From NCBI RefSeq assembly GCF_028372415.1, contig NC_092872.1, positions 392,544,853 to 392,608,852 on the forward strand: a stretch of 64,000 nt of DNA. The letters run 5' to 3'. Numbering within the stretch: position 1 is the stretch's first letter; each line of letters opens with the position of its first letter. Position numbers and translations under genes: made by a program. Shown here in pieces: positions 44,253-56,240 of the stretch. The DNA is from Notamacropus eugenii (lineage: Eukaryota > Chordata > Mammalia > Diprotodontia > Macropodidae). The notes beneath the pieces are model-generated. The model saw only the letters and a program-made list of their open reading frames with translations, had not been told where the DNA came from and ran no database searches.

Positions 44253-46420
44253 GCTTGCCTACAAGAATCATCACCTCTGGACCTCAGCTTCTCTGCTCTT
44301 GGTAAACTTCACTTCTCTGTTCCAGTTGAAAAAATGTATTTTATCTCTGTTTGACCTGTTTTCTGATTCATAAAAGTAAAAATAAAAATGGTTGTTGTTA
44401 TGGGATCAAAATGGTAAAAAGACTGTAAAATTCTTAACATAATGACTGGTGTATAATTGTTAATTTTGAAGTGGTTTTAATTACTAAAGGTAATAAGTTC
44501 AACAATTTCTTGAAATGTATGTAATACCATCTGAAGTTATTGTTGTACTAAAACTGTATTTCTAAGATTGTATTTCTGAATTTCTCTTTAATTGTAAAAT
44601 TTTAGTGACCTGTAATCCAGAAATTGTGTTAAATAAAGGAAATTTGAATTTGAATTTTGTTGAAACTAAAAGATGTTGGGAAAATTGTGCAAAACCAACA
44701 ATGTTACTCTATTAATCCTACTAACCTTGTCTTATAATATTTTGCAATTTCCATTTAGAAAACCAGGTATTTTTACCTTTGCCTGTTAAAGAGGTTAAAG
44801 CTAAAGCAATTTGGCTGCCATTTGTAAAAATTGTAAGATTGTTAACTAAGTTATTTGTAGTTACTCTTTTAATACTGAACCTAAAGTTGTTCATTGGTTA
44901 CTGTGTATGGAAAGAAAGCAATTGAGTGAAAATTTTATTTAGATTGGTTTTGTCCATTCCAGTTCTCTTGTATGTTTTGGGTGTTGGCAGGCATGGGATC
45001 TGTTCCAATTCCCCTTATTTTGTAAAATTGCTAAGTCCTCTGGAAACCATCCATGTGGGCAAGATCATCAACCCTAGGAAATGAACTTGTTTGGTTTATG
45101 TACTTCCTAAACAAGGAATGTGATTTGCTCAGAAGTTGTAATAGGTAGAAAGGATTTTTAACAATTGGTTTTTATATCATGACAAATTTTAAATTTGAGA
45201 AGGAAAGATATTAAATGGAATCCCTTATGTATGTGAATCCTGATAAATCTTTATTGCTTATTGCAACTCCATGATAATAGAAATAACTGGTTCTAAGATG
45301 TGATTAGTGAAATTTGCTGTTTAAGGTAAAAGGCATTTGGGACCATACCTATTTTTGTTTTGAGTTTGAATTTGGGTATAGTTGTTTACATTAAATTGGT
45401 ATCTGAGAGAAATGCCATTAGGTAGTCGGAGGGAATGTGATCCTGTATTGTTAACAGGTGAAGTTTGAATTTGGAAAGGAAAGACCAAGGAGACAATTCT
45501 AGTCTCAATCTAGGATGGGATCCCCCTGGCTCAGTTTCTTCATTGTGTTCCTTTTAAAAGGAATGTTTCCCATCTGACTATTCCTGAGTCTGGCTTCGAA
45601 ACAGATCATTGCATAATTGGAGAATTTCACTCTTATCTGAATTTAAACAGAGTTAAGGGTGTTTTTTCTTGTCATATTTGGGATGTCACATGTCCCTGCT
45701 TTTTTCCTTCTAAAGCAAATTTCTATGATCAATAACAAGTAGTCAGTAAAATCTGTGAACTCTTTTGTATAATCTTATTGGTAAATCAAATATTATTTTT
45801 TATCTAAAATTAGAACATGTGCAGAAATTTATGTGAACTACTTAAGACTCAACTTAAGATGTCTCCATTGTTTAAAAGGATTTTAAAAGCAGTAGCATTT
45901 TTCTGTAATCAGTCTCTTACTGTTATCAATATGAGATTCCCTTATGCCCTTTTACTAAAGTATTTTGTGATATCTAGGAATTCTGTAATAATTAAGAATT
46001 TAGTTTGTAATACTTTGAGAATTCACATTACTTAAGGACATTTTTATAACAACTTACCTTTAATGAACTCAATTTCAAAGTTTTATTTTTGCTTCAAAGT
46101 GAAGAGAGCTATAAGTTTATTGACAACATCAGGATAAATTTTAAACTGTTTTAAAGAAAATAAAAATTTTTGGAAGAAATGTCTTTCAAAAAAAGGTTGA
46201 AGTCTACTAAATTTTCATTTTCCAGATAATGTATTGCTAAATTAAATGTAATGATTTCTAAAGCAGAAAAGAACTTGCTGTTTTGATCTTAATTTGTAGT
46301 CATTCTATGGCCAAAACAAAAGCAAAAATTAAGAGATATTACTGGTCTATTAAATGTTACATCAGATAGCAAATATGTAATATATGTTAGTGTTTGAACT
46401 TATTAACAACTTAATTTCTA
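44253..46420. other. Proviral interior without recognisable genes
   Basis: About 2.2 kb of AT-rich sequence with stops in all frames and no gag-pol motif that I can identify. It could be highly decayed gag-pol, a foreign insertion, or sequence never coding. The longest open stretch (45817-46035) has no recognisable features. Confidence 0.5.
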
Positions 46421-46423
46421 AAG

Positions 46424-46435
46424 TTTCTCTTCCAG
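46424..46435 (+). promoter_or_regulatory. Splice-acceptor-like site upstream of env
   Basis: A TTTCTCTTCCAG polypyrimidine tract plus AG lies about 650 bases before the recognisable env frame. Its pairing with the donor at 44247 is inference. Confidence 0.4.
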
Positions 46436-47090
46436 AGGAATATAATCAGAAAAAGATAAACAAGCCTGTGGATCAACGATGTACATCTATTCAGTTGCGA
46501 GGTTCAAGTTAGAAACCTCTTTTGTTTAAGGCAATACAGCTATGCTAATGAAGAGTAATAACTTGTGAGCTATCTTGTCTACGGTAGAAATAAAAAGGAA
46601 AGTGAAGTAGTCTGAATAATGGGTTCAAGAGATTTTGAAAGATAAATAAAGGTTTGATTGAAAATATGGAAGGCAGATGAGAAGATTTTGGACAGATGGA
46701 GGTCATCCAAGCCCCTCCTATCTCCAGATAGTTGCTCTGGATATCTCTGTACCAGTCTCAGATAGTTTAAGTATGTTGAGAGAGTGTGGAGAAGCATTTT
46801 CAGAAGACAGAAAAATGATGTCACTTGATTTGATAATTAATAGCCCAATCAAATTTGAGGTGGCCCTACCTAAAGGATGCCAAACCATATTTAACCCTTT
46901 CTAGTCATTTTTTGGCCTTTGTTTGCTTTCCAGATTTGTCTCCTCCAGGTTTCGTGCCCTCCACTTGCAGATGACTGTTTTGGCTGTACATCACCCTCTG
47001 TCTGAGACCATTACACATCACCATCTGGACCACATTCCTGATACTGACTAAAGAATCAGTTCCTTTAATGGGACTTCTCAAGGTAGGGAC

Positions 47091-49010
47091 AGTTCTGTGT
47101 CCAATCCCAGCATGAAGCAGTTTCAGAATCTGAGACCTTCGTCCCTTACCCCAAAAGATTTTGGTTCCCATCTGTTTAAGGGTGGAATGATGGGGTGCTT
47201 GGGTTCATGCACTTGGACCCCAATTCTAAAATCACATTTCTCTTTAAAAATCACATTTCTCCCTACCTTAAAATACTATCTCAGGCACTGTCTCTCTCAA
47301 GACAACTACAGCTGCCCAGCAAATCAAAATTATAATATGGTTAACTGGATTATTTCAAGCAATGAATCAACATTCTGGCAAGCCCCAGCACCTATATTTG
47401 CTACTCTCTTAAGTAATTTTCCTGTGAATTAAATTACACAAACATTAGTTCTCCTGCTGTATAAAATCTATGCCTTTTACTCACCCATCTTCTAAGATAC
47501 CTGTTATACAGCAAATCATATTGATTTATTCTCAGTGGAATATACCAGAAACTAATTCTATACTATTGAACACTACTTCTTAAACTCTTTTTTAATATGG
47601 GTTAATGCATCAAGTATAACAAATCGCTCCACTTGGGTCCAATATTTGAAACTGATACACAGGACACAGCCATTAAAACATTGTCCCTCAATAATTAGAG
47701 TCCCTGACAGTTGTGTCAATGTAATCCAAAGCATGCAGAAATCATTATTGCATTATAATATCACCTTCTCACAACTAAAATTATGTGCCTGGTGCAAAAG
47801 GGCATAGTATGACACTCTACTTGGTGGAGCAGGAACACGTTTGGGCATAGTGAACTCAGCAGACCTTGAGGCCCTCTCCAGCAGACTGTGCAGTGGTGGC
47901 CGGGATCTATCTGAAGCTTTAACCATTAATGCTCAATGGCTGCTCACAATGATATTACCCCACCAACTTACTTTGAATTACCCGTCAGTTCCTGACAATC
48001 TTTAATTCCTCTGCCCTTGCCAGCTTACAAGTTATTTAATTGGACTCAATGCTCTATGGCAAACATGCATATGTTAATACAAAAAGAAAATGCCCAGAGG
48101 TTTCTATTATCCAGAGACTCTCAATTATGGGAAACAGTGTTTAAAGATTTTATATCTCAGGATCATTTGGTATCTAACACAATATTGCATCCCAAATGTG
48201 ATAGTGGCTCGTGCATTGGCAATCAAATTCATTATGAAGTCAAGTCTGCCAGTGTGCACTTTTCATGTTATTCCTTTTATCTTACACTCATATTTTGCTT
48301 TGCCTCATATTAATGGACAATACATAGACCTAAATAATTTTGCTCATACTTTAGTTGATTGCACAAATTGTAATTGTGGACTTGTGTGTGGAATGGTCAT
48401 GCAAAAATTGGAACCCTTTCTATTAAGTCATTCCGCTAATCTATGTAATTGTATTCTATATACTATGTCAAATTTCTCTATGTTATATGAAGTATCTGTT
48501 CATCCTCTCTGCGTAGTCTCTAACAATCAAACTGACTTGAATTCTGTAGGGCAAGTAGCAGCCTCATTTGCTGGCCATATACAAAATGTGAGTTTTCTCC
48601 TTTGGCAGGGTGAGGATTTCTACATTTCCCCTGACATAGAGGATGATGTTAATCTGTCTTGGGTATCGAAACTATTACCTCTGCCCTATATGTATTTATC
48701 TTTGGAACCTTTAGTTTTTATTCTAAATTCTTTTGCCGAATTGAAGCAACTATTAAAGGAAAACCAAAGGGCTCTACGTGAACATTGAATACAAACTCAT
48801 ATAGTTGCTGGAAAATTAATAGAGGCCTCTCATTTATTAACTTCTGAAACCAATCATCATTGGTATGACTTTTTATTTAGATCCCCTTCTGCACAAGAAT
48901 ATTTTTCTATACTAGCTCACTCCATGTTAATTTTTACTATTATACTTACTATATTATGCATATATAATTGTTGCGTTTTTCTAAAAAATACATATATGTA
49001 TATACACTAA
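47091..49010 (+). pseudogene. Retroviral env-like pseudogene
   Basis: One reading frame can be followed for about 640 codons without a frameshift but with in-frame stops at 47430, 47493, 47553, 47805, 48003 and 48786, ending at a TAA at 49008-49010. The longest open piece is 232 codons (48090-48788). Env features: at least eight N-glycosylation sequons (for example NES, NAS, NRS, NIT, NFS, NQT, NVS, NLS); a CAWCKRA stretch followed by the glycine-rich LLGGAGTRLGIVN at about 47784-47850, like a cleavage and fusion-peptide region; and near the end a hydrophobic membrane segment (MLIFTIILTILCIYNCCVF, about 48924-48980) with a short cytoplasmic tail. The roughly 400 codons after the glycine-rich motif are long for a transmembrane subunit. 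It is a dead copy. The upstream limit is uncertain. Confidence 0.7.
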
Positions 49011-49048
49011 ATTGACCCCTAAAGTTTCAATGGCCTACACTCTCAACA

Positions 49049-49481
49049 TGTCAGAACTTAAGGCTGAATGGTCAATCTAGAAGTTCTTCCATATTTCAGT
49101 GTAGGTCCTGCACATAGGATCTTGAAGACATGAAAAATCCTACACAGACACAGAATATCTGCTGCCTTGAGAACCTAGCCCAGATCTTGAAGACATGAAA
49201 AATCCTACACAGACACAGAACATCTGCTGCCTTGAGAACCTAGCCAGTTCTCTAAGGACAAACATTAGGCATGTACTCCATCACGAGGTTTAGCTACCCT
49301 CTCGACGAACAACATACAAGGTAGTTGATAATTAGCCTCTTTGTTGGCAGTCAGCCTTCTTTGTTTGGAAGTGTTTATTAAGTCTCTGTTCCAAGGAGAA
49401 CTTTGGAATCTCACTCATGGAGAGGACGTTCTGCCTGGGACCCTTGCTCCCAATACAGACCCTGAAAGCTGTATCCCAGGA
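49049..49481 (+). mobile_element. 3' LTR of the provirus, truncated, with 65-bp tandem duplication
   Basis: Homologous to the 5' LTR from AAGGCTGAATGG to GCTGTATCCCAGG, where homology ends at 49481. The last 240 bases, including the polyadenylation signal, are missing. A segment starting GATCTTGAAGACATG is duplicated in tandem (49118-49182 and 49183-49247) and is single in the 5' LTR. The two units differ by one base (AATATC versus AACATC). Confidence 0.82.
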
Positions 49482-49659
49482 GAGAGATGAGGTTCCATCA
49501 TTCAATGCTGTTGTCACCAAGGACAAGTCTCTTGAGTAAATTCTCTTGAAGGGTATGTCACCCTACAATTGGCATAATCAAGGCAGAGCAGATTCTGTGT
49601 CATTATAATTTGTGTACTTCGCAGGATATGCAGTGTTATACAGTAAACTTCATGTGACT

Positions 49660-49905
49660 CAATGCAATACCAAACAATAAGTATCTGTATTTATACACAA
49701 CTATGCTTGGTCCTGGAGAGGTAAGCATTTGATATTAGCCTTGTTTTCAAGGAGTTTATGGTATAATGAGAGAACATTTACATAAATACTTATGAAACAA
49801 GGTGCAGTGAAATAAGTGCAAAAGGGAAACTAGATGAAGTGCTCTGAGAAATTTGAAAAGAGAGAGATTATTTCTCTTTGAGGTATATTCTAGGTAAAAC
49901 TTTTT
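49660..49905 (-). mobile_element. L2 3' end, antisense
   Basis: AACAATAAGTATCTGTATTTATACACAACTATGCTTGG, then TTCAAGGAGTTTATGGTATAATGAGAGA, match the antisense L2 3' end and following block. The 180 bases before it (49482-49659) are unassigned. Confidence 0.6.
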
Positions 49906-51504
49906 AGGGAATCTAGATTATAGCAGCCCCCAGAAACTCTCCCTTATTTCCCGAAAGGATTAGCATTTGGCTGGTAGATTTCTTATCTACCTCAAATCTT
50001 GTCCTTTAAATAGGGTACTTCAAGATCCATATTGATATTCTCTAAAATTCTCTTTCTGAATCTATTTATCTATGAGAATCTAGTCTTCAACTGCAACTCA
50101 GTCACATATAAGGATGACAATAGCCTTGATTTTACCGTCAGATACAAATTCTTCCTGTTCCTGATCAGGAACTGTGAAATGATTTTATCTGATCATGACC
50201 TTCCATCATTCCAACTTTTCTTTACTCTTTTCTAGACCTACTCTTTGCAGTCAGTGTGATACAGACATTACAGTCATGAGAACTTTCCCTAATTAAATTT
50301 TTTCTGTTTTGATTTTCCCCACTCACAATCTCAATCATTTGGTAATCGATTCAATTCTCTTCCAGCCTCTATTCCTAAATTTTTCCTCCATTGGTCATGC
50401 CTTTCCAAATACTAATGAGAACTAAAGTTGCCTTCTTCAATTCTACTCATTTCATAGGGAAAAAAAGCTAAGAAATTCACTCAACTGGGCTAACTGGGTA
50501 CACTACAAATTTATTATATCTAATTCCAGTTGGATCTTAACTTCAGCAAGAATTTTGCTTCCTCCTAATTGATTCTCCGTTCTTTGCATTTACTGTCATA
50601 TATTTCTTCTCTCTTAGAGCTCTCTAAAATATCTCCTATCATCACATCTTTGTTCTTAAATTTATTTTCAATCTTTAGCATTTACTTCCACAAAATTTTG
50701 AATTTCAAATTTTCTTCTCATATTGCTCCTTCCCCACCCCAATACAGTGTGTATTCTGATTACCCTTTCTTACAATATACCCTCCATTTTATCACCTCCC
50801 CCCCCACACACTTATCACTTTCCCTTCTATTTTCCTATAGGGCAAGATAGATTTCTATACACCATTCCCTATATATCTTATTTCCTAGTTGTATGTAAAA
50901 ACAATGTCTAACATTCATGTTTAAAGCTTTAAGTTTCATATTCTTTCCCCTCCCTCCTCCCCACCCACCCCCAATGAGAAGACAACCAATTCAATATAGG
51001 TTATGCATATGTGATCTTGCAAAACACTTCCATAATAGTCATGTTGCAAAAGACTAACTATATTTCCTTCTATCATATCCTGCCCACCATTTATTCTGTT
51101 CTCTCCTTTGATCTATCCCTCTACTAAAATGTTTTATTTCTAATACCTCTTTCCCAATGTGCAGTCCCTTCTATTATCTCCCCTCTCTTATCCCCTTTCC
51201 CCCTGCTTTTCTGTAGGGTAAGATAAACTTCCATACCCAACTGAGCATGTGTGCTATTCCCTCCTAAAACCAAATCTCATGAAAGTAAGGTTCACTTAAT
51301 CCCTCTCATCTTTCCCTTCTTCTACTCCATTGTAAATACTCTTTCTTGCCTCTTTTATATGAGATGATTTACTACATCTACATCATCTTTTCTCTTTCTT
51401 CTACTACATTCCTCTTAACATTTGATTTTCTTTTTTAGATATCATTCCTTCATATTCAGCTCACTCTGTGCCTACTGTCTCTGTCTCTTTCTCTCTTCAT
51501 AAAG

Positions 51505-51635
51505 ATAAATATACATATACATACATACATACATATATATACATGCATACACATATGTACATATACACAGACATGTATATGTGTATACATATACATAGAT
51601 ATGCATACATGCATATATAAATACATGCACAAATT
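51505..51635. repeat. ATAC/CATA-rich microsatellite in HAL1 copy F
   Basis: Imperfect TACA/TATA units, at the same place as the CA repeats of other HAL1-like copies. Confidence 0.85.
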
Positions 51636-51774
51636 CCCTCCAACTACTGAGGAAGTATACTGGTAAAGGTCTCATAAGCTACACATATCATGTTTCCATA
51701 TAGGAACATAAAGAGTTCAACTTTAATAAGTCTCTTAAGGTTTCTCTTTCTTATTTACCTTTTTGTCCTTCTCT

Positions 51775-52840
51775 CATTTTCATATTTGAAAGTCAAATTT
51801 TCTATTCAGCTCTGGTCTTTTCAGCAAGAATGTTTGGAAGTCCTCTATTTCATTAAACGTCCATATTTTTAACCTGAACTATGAAGGTCAGTTTTGCTAG
51901 GTAGGTGATTATTTGTTTTAATCCTATCTCCTTTGACCACCAGGATATCATATTCCAAGCCTTTCAATACCTTAGTGTGGAAGACACTAAGTCTTGTATT
52001 ATCCTAATTGTGTTTTTACAGTACTTGAAATGTTTCTTTCTGGTCACTTGTAATATTTTCTACTTGTCTGGTGAACTCTGGAATTTAACTGGAATATTCC
52101 TAGTTTTACTTTTGATATCCTTCCAACAGGTGATCAGAGGATTATATTTTACCCTGTGGTTCTAGAACACTGGTGCAGTTTTCCTTGATCATTTCTTGAA
52201 AGTTTGGGTCCAGGCTTTTTTTTTTGATCATGGCTTTCCAGTTGTCCAATAATTTTTAAATTATCTCTTGTGGATCTATTTTCCAGGTCGGTTGTTTTTC
52301 CAATGACATAATTCACATTTTCTTCTATTTTTTTCATTCTTTTGGGTTTGTTTCATAATTTCTTGATTTCTCATAAAGTCATTGGCTTCCATCTGCTCCA
52401 TTCTAATTTTTAAAGAATTATTTTCTTCAGTGAATTTTTGAGTCTCTTTTTTCCATTTGACCTATTTGGCTTTTTAAGGCATTCTTCTCCTCATTTTTTT
52501 GTACCTCTTTTCCATTTGGGAGAGTCTTTTTTCAAGGTGATATTTTCTTCAGCATTTTTTATTTCCTTTACCAAGTTGTTGACTCTTTTTTTTATGATTT
52601 TCTTGCATCACTCTCACTTCTCTTCCTATTTTTTCCTCTACTTCTCTTACCTGATTTTCAAAATTCTTTTTAAGCCCTTCCATGTCCTGAGATGAATTCA
52701 TAGTTTTCTTGGATGGAAGAGTTTTGGCTTCGTTGTCTTCTTCTGGTTGTATATTTTGATCTTCCTTGTCATCAGTGACCTAAGAAAATACGTCTTCACT
52801 GAGAAAGTAAGAATTTATAGTCTGTTTCTTTTTTCCCAGC
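51775..52840 (-). pseudogene. ORF1 of HAL1 copy F
   Basis: Minus-strand ORF1 with all regions recognisable: a Lys-rich start (initiator lost), a coiled coil with several frame breaks, DLENRSTRDNLKIIGQLESHD at about 52290-52225, and the C-terminal domain. The codon after the conserved (L/V)R(D/Y) motif is TGA, as in copies A, D and E (at about 51965). No long open frame remains. Confidence 0.72.
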
Positions 52841-54440
52841 CAATTACTTGACTTTTGAGCTCTTTTTTAAGTGTAGGGCTCCAGAAGCAATCTCTGCCTC
52901 AGCAGTAGCTGCCATCCTATGGGCTGGGGACAGGGCTGGGGTTGGGGGTAGCTCCAGACTGTACTCTCCTCTTACCCAGGTGAGAGATCCTTCCCACTGA
53001 CTTTTGAAGCTGTCTTTGACCTTTGTGGGTTGAGATGTTTGGAAACAGCAGAAGAAACCAGTGATTCAGTCCCCTAAGACCTATTTCAGGTCTGCCCATG
53101 ATGGTGGGGACAACACTGAACTGCTCTGCTCCCAGGTAGGAGCAATAGACCTTTCGTGTTTATCTTCTAGATTGTCTTGGGCTGGAAATGTGCTTTAGTC
53201 TGTCCTTTTGCAGTTTCTGCTTCTCTAGAATTTGTTTAAAGTCATTTTTACAGGTTTTTCAGGGGTTTTGGGGGAAATCTCTAGCAGGGCCAAGCTTCTA
53301 TGTGGCCATATTGGCTCTACCCTTCTCTCATCAAATCAATTGAATTTCTAATTTGATAATTTAGTGGGAAAATGAAAGCTATTCATTTTGAGTTCCCTCT
53401 TCTTTACTTTTTGTCTTGCCACATTATCTTCAACTGTCTTCCTTTACTGCAATATTTAACAAAAGTCATTACAAAGGCCACCCCATCTCTCTTCTTTTAT
53501 ATAGATAGATGGGCAGATAGATAGATTACATATCCCATCACTTTCCCTTTCCTTCAACAGATTGTTCCAACTATTATTCCTTCTGTCTCTGTTTCCATCT
53601 GTCTTTGTCTCTCTATCTTTGTCCCTCTCTCAACTTTATTCTCTCTGTCTCATGTTTAATCTCTATTAACTGGCCCCTTCACTCTTACCTGCAAATAGTT
53701 CCTATTCTCCTTCATTCTTAAAAATAAAGACCCTTCACTAAATTCTAACTTCTCTTCTAGTTTACATTCTATATCCCTACGCTTCTCTCCAAAATTTTCT
53801 TATATAAAATATCCACATATACTTCCTCTCCTTAAACTTCTCTCAAAGTTTTCTAATTCATTTGTATTCTCATGTTTTACCTCATCACTCAACTAAAACA
53901 GTTGTCTAAAGGTTACTAATCATCTTGATAGTCAAATTTCATTGCCTTTTCTCATTTCTCATCCTACTTGATTTATCTAACGCATTTGAAACTACCAGCA
54001 AACTTCTTTTGCTGGATCTCCTCTCTTCTCTGAATTACCATGACACTGCCCCCATTCAGTTCTCACCACTCTTCAGGCTCCTTTGTTAAATATTCACCTA
54101 TGTTAAACCGCTAACTGTAAATACTCCCCAAGGCTCTGTCCTGAGACTTCTTCATTTCCACTGGATACTCTCTCATTTAATAACCTCATCACTTAGGGTT
54201 GCAATTATCATCTTTAAACAGATGACTCCTAGTTTCACATCATCAAGTACAAATCTCTCTCCTGACATCCTGTTTTGAAATCACTATCTGCCTATTGAAC
54301 ATTTCCAAGTGGGTAATGTATAAGCATCTCAAACTTAATGTGATCAAAAGAGAACTCATTATCTGTATCTCAGAAGCTACCTTCCTTCTGAAATTCCCTG
54401 TTTATATCAAGGACACTGCCAATGTTGCTGTTCCTCATGA

Positions 54441-56020
54441 AGAAAATTAATATTATGCTGTGTCACTTAACAATTAATATTACTCTGTAATTTATCCCTT
54501 TTCTTTATAAAAAACAAGAAACCTGTTTCTTAATCTAGTTCACTAGGCCAGGTGGAGTAATGTGATCATTCCTAGCCTCAGGGCATTCTCTAGTTAACCA
54601 GTTTAAGTGGGACCTTTGCCTCTATTTATAAACAACAGAGAATTGGCTTGAGTTAGGCCCTTCTAGGTCCTTCTTTTTGTTAAAATTACGGATGATTTAA
54701 GAGGCCAAATTTCAGTGGGAAGGAGGAACCTGATTGGGATAGTTCTGATTTTCTGGTCAAGATTAGTAGAGGCAGATGGGACCTATAAATCAATTTGCAT
54801 TCCTAAATTGTCAGAGAGGCACATGATCAGTTACACCTGAAAATCAGCCCACTTTCTTCATGGAAAGTATGGCAAATAGGCAGTAAGGTACTGCCAATCA
54901 CCAAAAGCTTCAATCTTTCACTAGAGATTACTGTAAATACACTTTTTGCAAATATTTTTGTAACAAAACATGAATTCTAATATGTACTTTTCCTAACACA
55001 GTAACCATGAAATAAATCATAAAATGAAGTAAACAAAATAAAATTGGTAACATGAAAAGCATTTTGTTCCCTAGTAATCCCCTAAAATTCTGTGATATTT
55101 TATGATAACATCTTAATAAAAAACACTCATTGATTTCAGACAATATTCACTTTTCATAACTTGTGAAATCTACAATGTGATAAATACTGTACAGAGAGCA
55201 AAATTCATAAAAATTAAAATATTCTTAACCTGAATCTTATTTTTCACTCTGTCATATGGCAGAGTGAGGGCATTGTACTATGCAGTATACTGCTGTAAAC
55301 CTCTCTTCCTTGGCTGCCCTTTGAAAATCAAATGAGAGGTTGTTGGGACTTTAGTCACTACTGTCTGAAGACACTGAGACTACCAAGGTCTTGACATCAG
55401 CTTTGACATGCTATTTTTCATGGCTAGTGAATGGAGTTAGAGATTATGAAGGAGGAACCAGTTTGATTAGATCAGCAAGGGTGCAATAGCAGCAGAAAAC
55501 GTAAGTTTTCAGGGCAAACAATGAGAACATGCAGGGAATTCACAGGGAGCTCTTTAGTCTACAGTTGCAAGGTGAATAAGAACAGGGAAGCACCTAATAG
55601 GACATTAGCCTCTCCATTAATCACTCCTTTCTTTTTTTCTCTATTGTGTGGAGCCATGAATGTGTGTACCAATGCAAAAGTAAAAATGTTACTAATAAAA
55701 TCACACAATGCTTGAAGACATGAAAGTTAAATATGTACACATTGGGGAGTGACTATTTTCTTTGTATGTATTTCCTATAGAATTGTACATATAGTCTTCC
55801 ATGTTAGAAGAAAATTTTCTTTAGTGTTGGTACTTTTCCCCCCTTATTTGTATCCCCAGTGACCTACAGGTTTATTCTTAACTGTCTTCTTTTTCTTTTC
55901 TTTTCAAATGAGGGGGGAGATGTAGTCACTTGAGAGATCTCTGGGTCTGACCTTTCTCCTTTTTCTCTTTCATGATCTTTCCTTCCATCTACTCCCTGTT
56001 CGAGGAAGGAAGGTGACACA
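54441..56020. other. No gene; apparently single-copy DNA
   Basis: No transposon or gene signature is seen. The part at about 54,900-55,240 is AT-rich but not low-complexity. No exon is supported. Confidence 0.5.
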
Positions 56021-56024
56021 ATAC

Positions 56025-56240
56025 AAATAATTTTGGACTTAGATATAGGAAGTCCCAAGTTCAAACGTTACCACAAATGTTTATATGATGCCAAGCAAGT
56101 CATTTAATCTTTTTATACTTCAGTTTCATCATATGTAAAATGGGAATAATAATGCCTACCTCTCAAGATTATTGTGAGGCTGAACATTAGATAGTATTTG
56201 TAAAGCACTTTGTAAACCTTAAAATACTATATAAATGGTG
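56025..56240 (+). mobile_element. MIR/THER-type CORE-SINE, sense
   Basis: The order of blocks is CCAAGCAAGTCATTTAATC, CAGTTTCATCATATGTAAAATGGGAATAATAATGCCTACCTC, ATTGTGAGGCTGAAC and GTAAAGCACTTTGTAAACCTTAAAATACTATATAAATGG. This matches a sense MIR-family CORE-SINE with the 3' end frequent in marsupials. Confidence 0.8.

Larger units (their letters stand above)
43424..49481 (+). mobile_element. Old endogenous retrovirus with env remnant and no recognisable gag or pol
   Basis: A 5' LTR (43424-44066) and a homologous but 3'-truncated 3' LTR (49049-49481) flank about 5 kb. A primer-binding-like site (44071-44085) and a consensus splice donor (44247) lie in the leader. A splice-acceptor-like site at about 46435 precedes an env-like frame (about 47091-49010). 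Between the donor and the acceptor I see no gag, protease, reverse transcriptase or integrase motif. The LTRs differ visibly by many substitutions and a duplication, so the insertion is old. No purine tract could be identified before the 3' LTR. The retroviral class is undetermined. Confidence 0.78.
50649..53327 (-). mobile_element. HAL1-like element, copy F, antisense, full length, inserted in L2
   Basis: On the minus strand: 5' end at about 53327 (GAGAAGGGTAGAGCCAATATGG), 5' UTR to about 52840, ORF1 to about 51775, an ATAC/CATA microsatellite (51505-51635), a 3' UTR and an A-rich tail at about 50649. A near-perfect TSD flanks it: TCATCACATC at 50639-50648 and TCATCAAATC at 53328-53337. It is about 2.68 kb long and has no ORF2. 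It interrupts an older L2. Confidence 0.83.
49940..54440 (+). mobile_element. L2 LINE, sense, endonuclease and RT regions, split by HAL1 copy F
   Basis: Left part (49940-50648): endonuclease region, with GYFKIHID in place of GDFNIHVD at about 50013-50036 and the SDHD(L) motif at 50188-50199. Right part (53328-54440): reverse transcriptase, with LLDLSNAF at about 53964-53987, PQGSVL at 54126-54143, and the active-site aspartates DD at 54221-54226 preceded by a stop. The order and strand agree on both sides of the antisense HAL1 insertion (50649-53327), so this was one L2 copy. It is old and heavily mutated. A TAGA/CTGT-rich stretch lies at about 53,500-53,660. Confidence 0.78.

Noticed and set aside
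46677..46904. 75-codon frame upstream of env as a retroviral accessory gene
   Set aside because: No recognisable domain. It may be the decayed env 5' part, but this cannot be supported.
48090..48788. Functional, domesticated env (syncytin-like)
   Set aside because: The same frame has six in-frame stops, including one just before the membrane segment and several in the surface part. The open piece lacks both a signal peptide and a membrane anchor.
55521..55715. Small plus-strand frame as a host exon
   Set aside because: No homology that I recognise, no consistent splice sites, and a length expected by chance.
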